A DNA stretch of 64,000 bases from contig OZ253505.1 of assembly GCA_965262255.1 (NCBI GenBank), positions 1,426,001-1,490,000 on the forward strand, written 5' to 3'. The notes beneath the pieces are model-generated. The model saw only the letters and a list, made by a program, of their open reading frames with translations, searched no databases and was not told the DNA's origin. Each line of letters starts with the position of its first letter. The stretch's first letter is position 1. Below, one piece after another: positions 1 to 9,939 of this stretch. The position numbers were made by a program, and so were the translations under genes. This DNA is from JANQQC01 sp965262255. Lineage in GTDB: Bacteria; Pseudomonadota; Alphaproteobacteria; Caulobacterales; Hyphomonadaceae.

Positions 1-2501
1 TCGACAGGAATCTTTTCTCCTTTTCGTCCTACCTTAGGCCTACGTACGGTAACAGGGCCGTCTATGGCTTCTCCCGCATAAACGTCCGAATAAACTTTCT
101 GACCATCGTATCCTAAGAGTGCATACAATTTTTCAAGTCTTGAAATCGATTCCGGACTAGCATCTCCGTTAATCCTAGCCATGGAGAGAGCAGATTTACG
201 TAAATCCTCCTTCTGTTCGGGGGTCGTTGCTTTAAGCCATTTGGAGAATGACGAGATATCGCACTGTGCAGATATAAACCATTTAACGTTTGCTTGAAGA
301 ACTTTACTGTCCCCTACAGTGATGTTGGATATCGACTCTATCCGTTGATTCATAATAGAGTCTACATTGGATTCATTCCCCTCGTTCGGACTGCCAATCC
401 AAACTCCTACTCCCACTTCAACAATCCAAGTTAGTAAACTTTCATTGATCTCTATCCCTTCCCTTTTATTCGCACCGACAGGAAAGACCAACACTAAGTC
501 ATCCAATTTTGGTGTCCGCGCTATTAACCGAGGATCTGGACTTAGTCCATAACCAACAGAGTTCATCAAGCGAGAAACTTCTGTATACTGACGAAGCGAA
601 AGTTTTTCTCGCCTAAATTCCTCTATCTTCTCACAGAGATCACATAACAGAAAACATTCTCCTAACCCCGATTTTCCAATGGTGTCAAGAAAACTTAACT
701 GAGTCGCCCAAACCTCACCTCTAATCCCTTCCGGAACTTTCTCCAACGCTTCTATTGAATATCTCTTTGATGTTTTATTTGTCACGTATCTCTCTAGGAA
801 TCGTAAATCCTTTACCGTTTGAGCAACTATAGTCCTAATCTTTTCCAGAGGCTCTTCTAACATGTGTACGTTTGGCAACGGCTTTCCATTCATTGTGAAT
901 TCTAACTCTTGCGCAAACTCTGCCGAACAAGAATTAGAAATTATTCTGTAACTATTCTTTATCGGTCGAAGTTTGCACCCCTTCGGAAACTCCTTATCGA
1001 AAAGGGATCTAAAATGTAACTTAAACTCTAAAGGATAATTCCGTACTGAATAGCGCAACACAGTATCTGGTTGATTCAAATACCAACTCAAACACCAATC
1101 TGCTGATATATTCTGACCCATTGCGAGCTGCTGACCTATACCGATCATTACAGGTGTGAGCGATTTCCTTTTACTTTGGTCTCCCAGTTCTATGATCGGC
1201 CGCAACTCTTCGTCTCCAACAAGTAGAGCAGCCAGCTCTATAAAACTATGTAGTTGGAGATAGCTCCGATCGTCTGATTCGTAGGCCTCAAAAACCCTTC
1301 GCGCTTCCGCAAGTATTTCTCGTTTCTCCTTTAGACTTGGATTTTCTACAAAAAACCGATACTCAAGCCCGAACAAGTATAGTTTTGGAAATCCCGTACT
1401 GTACTTTTTATCAACCCGGTCTGTCGAAAGCCAGTCAAGATAAGCTGCTCTATTATCTGAGGTTAGCCTAAGGTAACTTGGATAGTCAGGTAAATCTTTT
1501 GCGTTTTTCGTTACTTCTTGTTTTGAAATTTTTAGCGTCGGATCAATACAAGCACGACAAAAGAATTGATCAAATTCAAGCAAGTCAGTACCCTTTCCTA
1601 TGTATACCATGCCTTTTATCTTTCTTCCTGCGATCGTCACCATCGAATCTTTAGGAATCCATTGTAAAGCTTTCGATTTGTCATTTTTACTGAGACCTAC
1701 AAGTTTGTCTACTGTTCCTCGTCCGTAGTATTCCTGATCGCCATCTGATACAGTTGTTGAAACTATTCTCGGAACCCCTCTATTCAGCTTTGATCGATTT
1801 TCTGACGAGAAATTCACTTTCTTTTTTTTCAGATACTTTATGCTTCTTGGTAATTGATTTACTGAATTTTCCTTTGCCAATATTTCCAAGTGACCATAAT
1901 AGTGTTTTAGATTCTTTTTCATTGCTTTAAGTATGCGGTCGATAACTCTTATTCTATTCCGATGAACAAAACCATTTGAAATTGTGAACGACACAAAATC
2001 AATAAGCTCTCCGTAGCCCTTATATACGATCGGACTAAAATTCTGAACGATTACCGGAATCGTTTCGATGCCCGGTGGATCATCTAGAACCCATCTTATG
2101 TGACAGTGATATCGGTCAGCTGCTGAAGAATCATCACCATAAATTTGGTAACCTACACCCAAAAACCTTTGTTCCTCTAAAGGGGATATTTTTCCACCGT
2201 CATTTAGCACGACAGCGGCTAAAGCCATTTCTAAAATTCCCGAACGTAACTCTTTTGTACGCCAGTCACTCAAACTTTCTTTATCTACGGGAAAAAAGTA
2301 CTCAGGACTACTATAATTATCTGCCCAGAATACAAATCGCGGATCCGGTGCCACACCATATCCAACTTTCTCAAGACACTCGACTTGATGATGAATTTTT
2401 GATTTCCTAGGATGTTGTCGAGATTCGAGAATCGAAAACCATCTTAGTTCGTTGGCAGTTATTTTACCTGCGTTCTCCATACTATTTAGAAATTCTTGCA
2501 T
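1..2501 (-). CDS. TerB_N/TerB_C-type protein, partial (C-terminus beyond left edge)
   Basis: This is the first ~833 codons of a protein that runs off the window with no stop. Translated by hand, it matches the complete 968-residue protein at 4744..7650 almost throughout and starts with the same residues (MQEFLN). It has an N-terminal module with a GYGVAPDPR motif, a TerB_N-like core (ALQWIPKDS, then GLEYRFF), a second GYGLSPDPR module and the TerB-like helix pair (RLEKLYALLGYDG). The TerB_C end is outside the window. TerB_N/TerB_C families belong to tellurite/stress (Ter) systems, which comparative genomics links to metal sensing, DNA processing and phage resistance. It is the last gene in this window of a four-gene run read right to left. 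The ATG at 2501 has only a weak GGAA upstream. Confidence 0.75.
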   Translation of the reverse strand, partial: MQEFLNSMENAGKITANELRWFSILESRQHPRKSKIHHQVECLEKVGYGVAPDPRFVFWADNYSSPEYFFPVDKESLSDWRTKELRSGILEMALAAVVLNDGGKISPLEEQRFLGVGYQIYGDDSSAADRYHCHIRWVLDDPPGIETIPVIVQNFSPIVYKGYGELIDFVSFTISNGFVHRNRIRVIDRILKAMKKNLKHYYGHLEILAKENSVNQLPRSIKYLKKKKVNFSSENRSKLNRGVPRIVSTTVSDGDQEYYGRGTVDKLVGLSKNDKSKALQWIPKDSMVTIAGRKIKGMVYIGKGTDLLEFDQFFCRACIDPTLKISKQEVTKNAKDLPDYPSYLRLTSDNRAAYLDWLSTDRVDKKYSTGFPKLYLFGLEYRFFVENPSLKEKREILAEARRVFEAYESDDRSYLQLHSFIELAALLVGDEELRPIIELGDQSKRKSLTPVMIGIGQQLAMGQNISADWCLSWYLNQPDTVLRYSVRNYPLEFKLHFRSLFDKEFPKGCKLRPIKNSYRIISNSCSAEFAQELEFTMNGKPLPNVHMLEEPLEKIRTIVAQTVKDLRFLERYVTNKTSKRYSIEALEKVPEGIRGEVWATQLSFLDTIGKSGLGECFLLCDLCEKIEEFRREKLSLRQYTEVSRLMNSVGYGLSPDPRLIARTPKLDDLVLVFPVGANKREGIEINESLLTWIVEVGVGVWIGSPNEGNESNVDSIMNQRIESISNITVGDSKVLQANVKWFISAQCDISSFSKWLKATTPEQKEDLRKSALSMARINGDASPESISRLEKLYALLGYDGQKVYSDVYAGEAIDGPVTVRRPKVGRKGEKIPV

Positions 2502-2563
2502 AGAACTAGTTCCAATTGAGGTTTGTGGGTTTTACTTTTTTCTGAGTGCTGTTAGCCAAGGAA

Positions 2564-4693
2564 CTACTTCCTTGATACAGCCTGCATTCTTTGCCGAAGC
2601 TTTTTTACCGTGGCGACGTTTGGTCTATAACCGTCATACTCTTCTATTAGTTCTCCTTCAAACTGCTCATGCGCCCATTCATTAATCACCTCCAAACTAC
2701 CCTGCCACATCAAACTGTGCTTAATTGCCAACTTAGCGACTTGTTTATCGGTCCAACGAACTTTAGAGAGTAGTTCTATTGTAAGCGGGATATGCTTGGT
2801 TTCGAGCCCTCTAAATACGCTATGAATCGAGGAAGGGTTTTTCCGTTTTACCTTGCTCTTGGAACGAGTTGATTTACTAGTACGATTTTTTGTCGTCGAT
2901 GGTTTGGTTTTTCCGAGAGTTTCTTCACTGAAAATGTTAGAAAGTAGTATACTTACTTCCAGAGTCTCGTTAGACAACGCTTTGATCTTCCCTTCGTTGA
3001 GTTTCACTCGTTTTGTCTGTCGGTTCCCGGCCTTACTTACTTTCGTCGTCTTAACATTTTCAGCTTGTTTCGTCGTTTTAGGTTTTTCAACAATTTCGCC
3101 CGCATGAAGATCTGAATACGCAGCAACCGAATCCAATCCGAGAAGTTTGTAAACTTCTTCTACATAGGCGATCACCTTTGGGTTCGCCGCTCCCGTGGCT
3201 CTCGCAACGTTGATCACCGTCTGACGTATGCTCTTATTATGACTTTCATCGGATTGTCTTAGAAATTTTCTAAAAACTGCCTTTTCGGGAGGATTCTTTA
3301 ATAACCAGCTCAAGTGAGAGTTAAGAACCGTTCGCTCCGCAGGTTTGTTCTTCACTTGTCTCTTGATAATCTGTTCCAATGCCTTCGTCTTAGCAGGAGT
3401 CATCTTTCCGAACGTTTTGGCTATGTATACTCCCATTCCAATCTCTACAATAGCTGCTAATAAATTTCCACTCACCCCTGTAATATGGTCTTCGCTTGGT
3501 TTAACTGGAAAGACTAAAAGATTGTCATTAACCTTTGGCGGCGGACTTGTTAGTCTAGGATCGGGCGTAAGGCTATACCCTAATTTGGCTAAATCATCGC
3601 AGATTTTTCGATAGAGACTAAGACTTACGGTTTTGGGAGCTTTGAAATATAGTTTATCGTACAACCGCTTAATCGTGAAATGGCTGTTTGGTCCTTTATC
3701 TTTAAGCCAACTTTTCAATTCGGATATTCCGTACGGACTAAATTCGTCTCTTATGCTTGCAGGTATTAGAGAATTTTCTTCTAAAATGTTTTGAAGTTTG
3801 GGTTTTCTATAGCGATAGAGACCTAATTTTTTGAGAGATTCTAATGCCTCATCCACAATGGATTTAATTATTTCTAAAGGTTCTTTCATTTCTGATATAT
3901 CGGGGACAGGTTTTCCATTTACTTCAAATTCTATTCTTTGCGCGAATCTCCCGAACTGAGCGGAGTATCTGTCTACAAGATTTTGTTTTGATGGTGCAAC
4001 TACTAACCCATTGGGGTATTTTTCATCGAATAAATTCTTATACAGAGGTAAAAACTCCTCGCTACATCCGTAATATGATCTCCCAAGTCTTGAATCTGAA
4101 TCCCACCGCCACCACGCTAAGCTTCTTTCTGCGGTTACGGGTATTCCTGAGGCAATATCTCTACCGATAGCGATAGCAGCTGCTAGACTTCTGTCCGCAT
4201 TATATTCTCTAAATGTGGGTGAAAAATTTGACGGAGAAACCATTGCTTGAGCAGTATTGAGAAAACCGTAGAATGACCAACGCAGGTATATCCTGTTTCC
4301 GTAGAAACGAGACAGACGTTCTACCTCTTTGTAAATCTCTTTCTTTTCCTCTATATCACTATCGTCTTTGAAAAATCGATACTCTAGACCCGAAATGTAA
4401 AGTCGTACAAAATCTGACCGACAATGTTTACTCTTTCTAGGGGACGCAAGCCAATGCAGGTAAGTCGCTCGTTCATCTGGCGTGAGTTCGTTGTACTTTA
4501 GAAACTCGCCATAATCTAGTTTCTCTGACTTAAAGTCCTCCTTACCGATCGGTAGAGATGTATCAATACACGAATTATAGTAGAGTTCTCGTGAACTCCC
4601 TTTCTCAGGAGTGTCTCCAACGTATACCATGCTTCCAATTTCTCTTTCGTCAAGAAATAAGGTATAGTCATTTGATATCCATTCGATACTCAT
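2564..4693 (-). CDS. TerB_N/TerB_C domain protein
   Basis: This ~709-residue protein has the TerB_N - TerB - TerB_C order. A WIS...GSMVYVG stretch near the N-terminus and GLEYRFFKDD mark TerB_N. GYSLTPDPR, the FPVKP segment and the helix pair ending in EEVYKLLGLDSVAAYSDLHA mark the middle TerB-like part. LETKHIPLTIELLSKVRW, then SLEVINEWA and LIEEYDGY, mark TerB_C. The frame opens 18 bases earlier at 4711, but the ATG at 4693 has AGGA seven bases upstream and is preferred. The 3' ~150 bases are nearly identical to the end of the 7690 gene, while the rest of the two genes is far more diverged. Biochemical function is unknown; a Ter-type stress or anti-phage role is inferred from family. Confidence 0.8.
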   Translation of the reverse strand: MSIEWISNDYTLFLDEREIGSMVYVGDTPEKGSSRELYYNSCIDTSLPIGKEDFKSEKLDYGEFLKYNELTPDERATYLHWLASPRKSKHCRSDFVRLYISGLEYRFFKDDSDIEEKKEIYKEVERLSRFYGNRIYLRWSFYGFLNTAQAMVSPSNFSPTFREYNADRSLAAAIAIGRDIASGIPVTAERSLAWWRWDSDSRLGRSYYGCSEEFLPLYKNLFDEKYPNGLVVAPSKQNLVDRYSAQFGRFAQRIEFEVNGKPVPDISEMKEPLEIIKSIVDEALESLKKLGLYRYRKPKLQNILEENSLIPASIRDEFSPYGISELKSWLKDKGPNSHFTIKRLYDKLYFKAPKTVSLSLYRKICDDLAKLGYSLTPDPRLTSPPPKVNDNLLVFPVKPSEDHITGVSGNLLAAIVEIGMGVYIAKTFGKMTPAKTKALEQIIKRQVKNKPAERTVLNSHLSWLLKNPPEKAVFRKFLRQSDESHNKSIRQTVINVARATGAANPKVIAYVEEVYKLLGLDSVAAYSDLHAGEIVEKPKTTKQAENVKTTKVSKAGNRQTKRVKLNEGKIKALSNETLEVSILLSNIFSEETLGKTKPSTTKNRTSKSTRSKSKVKRKNPSSIHSVFRGLETKHIPLTIELLSKVRWTDKQVAKLAIKHSLMWQGSLEVINEWAHEQFEGELIEEYDGYRPNVATVKKLRQRMQAVSRK

Positions 4694-4743
4694 AATTTTG
4701 TCCTGTTTCATTTAAACTTTGATCGCAAATCCAATCCACAAGG

Positions 4744-7650
4744 CTATTCCTCCGTCGGCTGCAACAGTTCCTTAAGCTTTTCGGCAGTTTTCGGATTCAA
4801 AAGATAGCCGTCGAATTCCTCTATAAGGTTGTCATCAAACCTGTCAAACGACCATTCATTAATGACTTCTAGACTGCCTTGCGACATCAGGTCATGTTTT
4901 GTTGCAAGCTTTTCATACCCTTTACCCGTCCAGCGTTCCTTTGTTAGGAATTCTGTTACAAAACCAGTGTGCTTTTTGTCCAACCCTGAAAACACACTCA
5001 GAATACTAGATACTTCATCAGACTTTTGTTTCTCCGACGAGAGATATTCCAAAAACACATTACTTAAAATCGCTCTAACTTTCGCTGTCTCATCAACAAG
5101 CTCGTCAATTTTTTCGGGATCAAGAGAAACTGCTCTGTTATCTTTTGTGTCGGCAGGAATCGTTTCTCCTTTTGGTCCTATCCTTGCTCTACGTACTGTA
5201 ACCGGACCGTCAGTTGCCTCCCCTGCATATACGTCCGAATAAACTTTCTGGCCATCGTATCCTAAGAGCGCATACAATTTTTCAAGCCTTGAAATGGAGT
5301 CCGGACTAGTATCCCCATTAATCCTTGCCATAGAGAGAGCGGATTTACGTAAATCCTCCTTCTGTTCGGGGGTCGTTGCTTTAAGCCATTTGGAGAATGA
5401 CGCGATATTGCACTGTGTAGATATAAACCATTTAACGTTTGCTTGAAGAACTTTACTGTCGTCTACAGTGATGTTGGATATCGATTCGATCCGTTGATTC
5501 ATAATGGATTCTACATTGGATTCATCTCCTTGGTTCGGACTACCGATCCAAACTCCTACCCCCACTTCAACAATCCAAGTTAGTAAACCTTCACTGATCT
5601 CTATCCCTTTCTTATTGTTCGCACCGACAGGAAAGACCAACACTAAGTCATCCAATTTTGGTGATCGAGCTAATAAACGGGGATCTGGACTTAGTCCATA
5701 ACCAACGGAGTTCAACAAGCGAGAAACTTCTGTATACTGACGAAGCGAAAGTTTTTCTCGCTTAATTTCTTCTATCTTCTCACAAAGATCTCTTAACGAA
5801 TAACTTTCTCCTAACCCTGATTTTGCAATGGTTTCAAGAAAACTTAATCGACACGCCCAGGTCTCGCCTCTAATTCCTTCAGGTACTTTTTCCAACACTT
5901 CTATTGAGTATCTTTTTGATGTTTTGTATGTCAAGTGCCTTTCTAAGGGTCGTAAATCCTTTACCGTTTGATCAAATATCGTTTTAATCTTTTCCAAAGG
6001 CTCTTCTAGCATGTGTACATTTGGCAACGGTTTTCCATTCATTGTGAATTCTAACTCTTGCGCAAATTCATTTGAACTAGAATACATAAGTATTTTGTAA
6101 CTATCCTTTATCGGTCGAAGTTTGTACCCCTTTGGAAACTCCTTATCAAACAGGCATCTAAAATGCAACCTAAATTCTGAAGAATATTTCCGTATTGAAT
6201 AGCTCAGTCGAGTATCATGTTGATTTAAATACCAACTCAAACCCCAATCTGCTGATAAATTCTGACCCATTGCGATCTGCTGCCCTATACCAATCATTAC
6301 AGGTGTAAGCGATTTCCAATCACTACGTTTTCCTAATTCAATGATAGGCTGTAACTCTTCGTCTCCAATAAGCACAGCGGCAATATCTATAAATTTGTGT
6401 AGTAGAAGATAGGTCGGATCGTCAGGTTCGTACGCCTCGAAAACTCTGCGCGCCTCCGCAAGTATTTCTCGTTTCTCCTTTAGGCTTGGATTGTCTACAA
6501 AAAACCTATACTCAAGTCCATATAAGTATAGTTTTGGAAATCCCGTACTGTACTGTTTATCAACCCGGTCTGTCGCAAGCCAGTTAAGATAAGTTGCTCT
6601 ATATCTTGAATCTAGCCTAAGGTAACTTGGATATTCAGGTAACCCATCTGTGTTTTTCTTTACTTCTTGTTTCGAAATTTTTAGTGTAGGATCAATACAA
6701 GCGCGACAATAGAATTGATCAAATTCGAACAGGTCAGTACTCTTTCCTATGTATATCATGCCTTTTATCTTTCTGCCTGCGATCGTCACCATCGAATCTT
6801 TAGGAATCCATTGTAAGGCTCTCGATTTGTCCTTTTTACTGACACCTACAAGTTTGTCTACTGCTGCTCGTCCATAGTATCCTTGATCGTCATCTGATAC
6901 AGTTGTTGAATCTATTTTCTGAACTCCTCTATTCAAGTTTGATCGGTTTTTTGAAACGAAATTTATTTTCTTTTTTTTCAGATACTTTTGGTTTCGTGGT
7001 GTATTATTTACTGTACTTTCCTCACCCCATTGTTCCAAGAGACCATAGTAATATTTTAGATTCTTGTTGTTTTCTTTAAGAACTCGTTCTATAACTCTTA
7101 GTTTACTGCGATGAACAAATCCATTCGATACTGTGAACGAAACGAAATCAAAAAGCCCCCCGTAACCCTCAAATTCGATCGGTCTGAAATTCTGAACAAT
7201 TGCTGGAATCGTTTCAATGCCCGGTGGATCATTTAAAACCCATCTCATGTGACAGTTATATCGTTTTCCGACAGAAGATTCATCACCATAAATACTTTCA
7301 CCTACATTTAAAAAACTTTCTCTCTCAAAAGAAGATATTTTTCCACCGTCATTTAGAACAATAGCAGCTAGAGCCATCTCCAAAATCTCTGATCTTAACC
7401 CTTGTTCTCGCCAATGACTCAGACTTTCTTTTTCTACGGGAAAAAAGTACTTGGGGCTACTATAATTTTCTGCCCAGAATACATATCGTGGATCCGGAGC
7501 CACACCATATCCGACCTTTTCAAGACACTCGATTTGATGACGAATTTTTGATTTACCATGATGTGTTCGTGATTCGAGAATCGAAAACCATCTTAGGTCG
7601 TTGGCGGTTATATAACCCGCATTTTCCATTCTATTTAAAAATTCTTGCAT
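4744..7650 (-). CDS. TerB_N/TerB_C protein with extra N-terminal module
   Basis: This complete 968-residue member of the array is longer than its neighbours because it carries an extra N-terminal module. Residues 1-160 contain GYGVAPDPR at 47-55, an FPVEK segment and DGGKIS. They resemble residues ~610-760 (GYGLSPDPR at 649-657, then FPVGAN). Between them lie a Lys-rich linker (about 205-275) and TerB_N (IPKDSMVTIAGRKI at 281-294, YGLEYRFFVDNP at 376-387). TerB_C occupies about 840-968, with SLEVINEWSFDRFDDNLIEE near the end. It is 39 bases downstream of the 7690 gene and 50 bases upstream of the next, so the genes are probably cotranscribed. No signal peptide or membrane segment is visible. 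Substrate and partners are unknown. Confidence 0.8.
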   Translation of the reverse strand: MQEFLNRMENAGYITANDLRWFSILESRTHHGKSKIRHQIECLEKVGYGVAPDPRYVFWAENYSSPKYFFPVEKESLSHWREQGLRSEILEMALAAIVLNDGGKISSFERESFLNVGESIYGDESSVGKRYNCHMRWVLNDPPGIETIPAIVQNFRPIEFEGYGGLFDFVSFTVSNGFVHRSKLRVIERVLKENNKNLKYYYGLLEQWGEESTVNNTPRNQKYLKKKKINFVSKNRSNLNRGVQKIDSTTVSDDDQGYYGRAAVDKLVGVSKKDKSRALQWIPKDSMVTIAGRKIKGMIYIGKSTDLFEFDQFYCRACIDPTLKISKQEVKKNTDGLPEYPSYLRLDSRYRATYLNWLATDRVDKQYSTGFPKLYLYGLEYRFFVDNPSLKEKREILAEARRVFEAYEPDDPTYLLLHKFIDIAAVLIGDEELQPIIELGKRSDWKSLTPVMIGIGQQIAMGQNLSADWGLSWYLNQHDTRLSYSIRKYSSEFRLHFRCLFDKEFPKGYKLRPIKDSYKILMYSSSNEFAQELEFTMNGKPLPNVHMLEEPLEKIKTIFDQTVKDLRPLERHLTYKTSKRYSIEVLEKVPEGIRGETWACRLSFLETIAKSGLGESYSLRDLCEKIEEIKREKLSLRQYTEVSRLLNSVGYGLSPDPRLLARSPKLDDLVLVFPVGANNKKGIEISEGLLTWIVEVGVGVWIGSPNQGDESNVESIMNQRIESISNITVDDSKVLQANVKWFISTQCNIASFSKWLKATTPEQKEDLRKSALSMARINGDTSPDSISRLEKLYALLGYDGQKVYSDVYAGEATDGPVTVRRARIGPKGETIPADTKDNRAVSLDPEKIDELVDETAKVRAILSNVFLEYLSSEKQKSDEVSSILSVFSGLDKKHTGFVTEFLTKERWTGKGYEKLATKHDLMSQGSLEVINEWSFDRFDDNLIEEFDGYLLNPKTAEKLKELLQPTEE

Positions 7651-7689
7651 AGAACTAGTTCCAATTGAGGTTTGTGTGTTTTAGTTATT

Positions 7690-9939
7690 TTAAGTGCTGT
7701 TGGCCAAGGAACTACTTCCTTGATAGAGTCTGCATTTTTGCCGAAGCTTTTTCACCGTTGCGACGTTTGGTCTATAACCGTCATACTCTTCTATTAGCTC
7801 TCCTTCAAACTGCTCGTGCGCCCATTCATTGATCGCCTCTAAACTGCCGTCCCACATCAACTTATGTTCTCTCGCCAACCTGGAAACGCATTCGTAGCTC
7901 CATTGCTCTTTAGCTAATAGCTCCACCGTTAGTGGGATACAGCTTTTATCAAGTCCAGTAAAGACTTCCAAAACCTCCGATGAACGTTTTTTCGTCTTTT
8001 TGTTTGCTGCTCCGTCGGTGGTACCTTCAAATACCTTCCCAAGAACCTTCTTAACTAATTTGGTTTCAACGACTAATTCATCAATCTTTTTCTTGTCTAA
8101 CGTTACTGCTTTGCGAACTTTTGCGTTTCTTGTGGATTCTAATTGTTTGGTGTTTTCTTCCCTGATTTTATTTTTTCTGTCTATGATGTCTTTTGAGACT
8201 AGTTCACGTTTAAAACCCATTTTGACGTAAACCTCCTCAATACCATGCAACCGATCATGTCCGCTAGCATACTCTTTAACGGCTATGGTAACCACTAACT
8301 GTCGAATAAGAGACTTTGTTTCATCTGAGGCTCCTTCAAGACGTTTCAGCAATTGCGGTGTCCGTGGTAAAGCATTAGTGTAGACAGGCAAATTTGCCAA
8401 CAGTCTTACTTTATCGTTTGGGTTTAATCCTTCGGCGGTATCTATAAATTTTTTCAAGTCGTGAGTTGGTATCTGTCTACCTGTGTACGCAGGCATATAG
8501 ATATCATTTAGCACCTTAATTCCCAATGCGAGGGCCAAACTTGCACTTTTAAATACTGGGCTATGTTGACTTTCCAAATCGTTAGTGGCCTTCATCGGAA
8601 ATATTTTCACTAATCCTGTGAACGGTGATTTTACGAGTGCAAATCTAGGATCTTGCACAACTCCAAAACCTACTTGTGCAAGCATATCCGCTGCTAGCTT
8701 AAATTGAGGCTGAGTGGGCTTACCATAATAAGAGCCTGCCGTATTGCTCATAAAATCGCTTATTCCCACGAAACCGTTCTCCCATTCTACCAGAACAGAA
8801 GCCCATTCTTTTATTCTATCCAACTCTTTAGAAAAACAATCCGACCATAAGGATTTCGGCAAAAGCGCCAAAACGTTAGCATTTTCTCGCCCGTTAGGGG
8901 TATGTAGGAGATAAGAATTGAACTTTTTGAGCAACTTGTTGGTTTCGCTAGCAACTTCCTGAAGTTGCTTAATTGGTTTACTCAGAGAGACAATATCCGG
9001 GACAGTTTTACCATTTGAGTTTTTGAAAATAAACTGTTTGAAAAAATCGTCAGGAGAAAATGAGTGGTAATCTACAATCACATCGAGTCCCTGCGATCGA
9101 ACATATAATCCTCTTGGGTACTTCTCTTTGAAAACTTGACGGAACAAAACCACAAACTCTTGCCAGCAACGATATACAGTTATGCTTTTCCGAAGTTCAG
9201 GAGTGCATAAATACCAGCTAAGAGCCCAATCTGCATTGATGTGCTCCTTCCGCATGACTAGGCGACCTAGGCCCAATGCTAGAGATAATGGAAACTTTGT
9301 ATTCTCTTTGTCAATAAGAGGGGTTACCTCATTTGGGTATGTCAACGTTGTTGCAAAGTCGCGAAAAGTTCTAAGACTATACTCTATGCCTTCATCTTGG
9401 CCGTAGATACTTAACAGTCGCTCTATCTCGGCCAGAATTTCCTTTTTTTCGTTCAAATCCGGGTCATCATAGAAAAAACGGCGTTCCAATCCCCCAAAAT
9501 AGAGCATTATACACTCGCCCCTATAGTTCTCGCTCTTTCGTCCAGACTCTAGCCAATCCAGATAAATCGCCCTAACTGTCTCAGACACATAGCAATAGTG
9601 TTCGTAGTAATAGTTTTCAGATTCTTTGTACTTTTTCCGACGTTTCGCCACTGCCATATTGGTATTGATACACGCGCATATGTCCTCTTCGTAGCTCAAA
9701 TCTTCCCGATTGCAGTCGGTAACGTATATCATCCCTCCAATTTTTCTACCCGCAACGCTAACGGACTCTCCTTTAGGAATCCATCGGATCTTGCCTGTAG
9801 AAGACTTTTTACTTCTCGTTGATTTTGAGACGGTATGTTGTTGGTCTAACAACCCTTGATAGTATTCTCGGGCAGAACCAAACGGTGTATGACTACCGTC
9901 TGCTTCCAAGCTGAATGTTTTTATGGCTGTTTTCGACAT
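7690..9939 (-). CDS. TerB_N/TerB_C domain protein, first gene of the array
   Basis: This ~749-residue protein is the promoter-proximal member of the minus-strand array. TerB_N is shown by IRWIPKGESVSVAGRKIGG and FGGLERRFFYDDPDLNEKK. The middle part has GFGVVQDPRF and IFPMKA, and TerB_C has LDKSCIPLTVELLAKEQW, SLEAINEWAHEQFEGE and LIEEYDGY. The open frame extends to a TTG at 9975, but the ATG at 9939 is the likelier start; neither has a convincing ribosome site. Compared with the 2564 gene, one base is missing near the 3' end (a T-run around 7733). The last ~16 residues are therefore read in another frame and end at a later stop. Confidence 0.78.
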   Translation of the reverse strand: MSKTAIKTFSLEADGSHTPFGSAREYYQGLLDQQHTVSKSTRSKKSSTGKIRWIPKGESVSVAGRKIGGMIYVTDCNREDLSYEEDICACINTNMAVAKRRKKYKESENYYYEHYCYVSETVRAIYLDWLESGRKSENYRGECIMLYFGGLERRFFYDDPDLNEKKEILAEIERLLSIYGQDEGIEYSLRTFRDFATTLTYPNEVTPLIDKENTKFPLSLALGLGRLVMRKEHINADWALSWYLCTPELRKSITVYRCWQEFVVLFRQVFKEKYPRGLYVRSQGLDVIVDYHSFSPDDFFKQFIFKNSNGKTVPDIVSLSKPIKQLQEVASETNKLLKKFNSYLLHTPNGRENANVLALLPKSLWSDCFSKELDRIKEWASVLVEWENGFVGISDFMSNTAGSYYGKPTQPQFKLAADMLAQVGFGVVQDPRFALVKSPFTGLVKIFPMKATNDLESQHSPVFKSASLALALGIKVLNDIYMPAYTGRQIPTHDLKKFIDTAEGLNPNDKVRLLANLPVYTNALPRTPQLLKRLEGASDETKSLIRQLVVTIAVKEYASGHDRLHGIEEVYVKMGFKRELVSKDIIDRKNKIREENTKQLESTRNAKVRKAVTLDKKKIDELVVETKLVKKVLGKVFEGTTDGAANKKTKKRSSEVLEVFTGLDKSCIPLTVELLAKEQWSYECVSRLAREHKLMWDGSLEAINEWAHEQFEGELIEEYDGYRPNVATVKKLRQKCRLYQGSSSLANST

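Noticed and set aside
367..552. Plus-strand frames opposite the TerB genes (also 5504..5701 and similar)
   Set aside because: They are shadows: the opposite strand carries conserved TerB-type coding sequence, and their similarity to each other only reflects the direct repeat.
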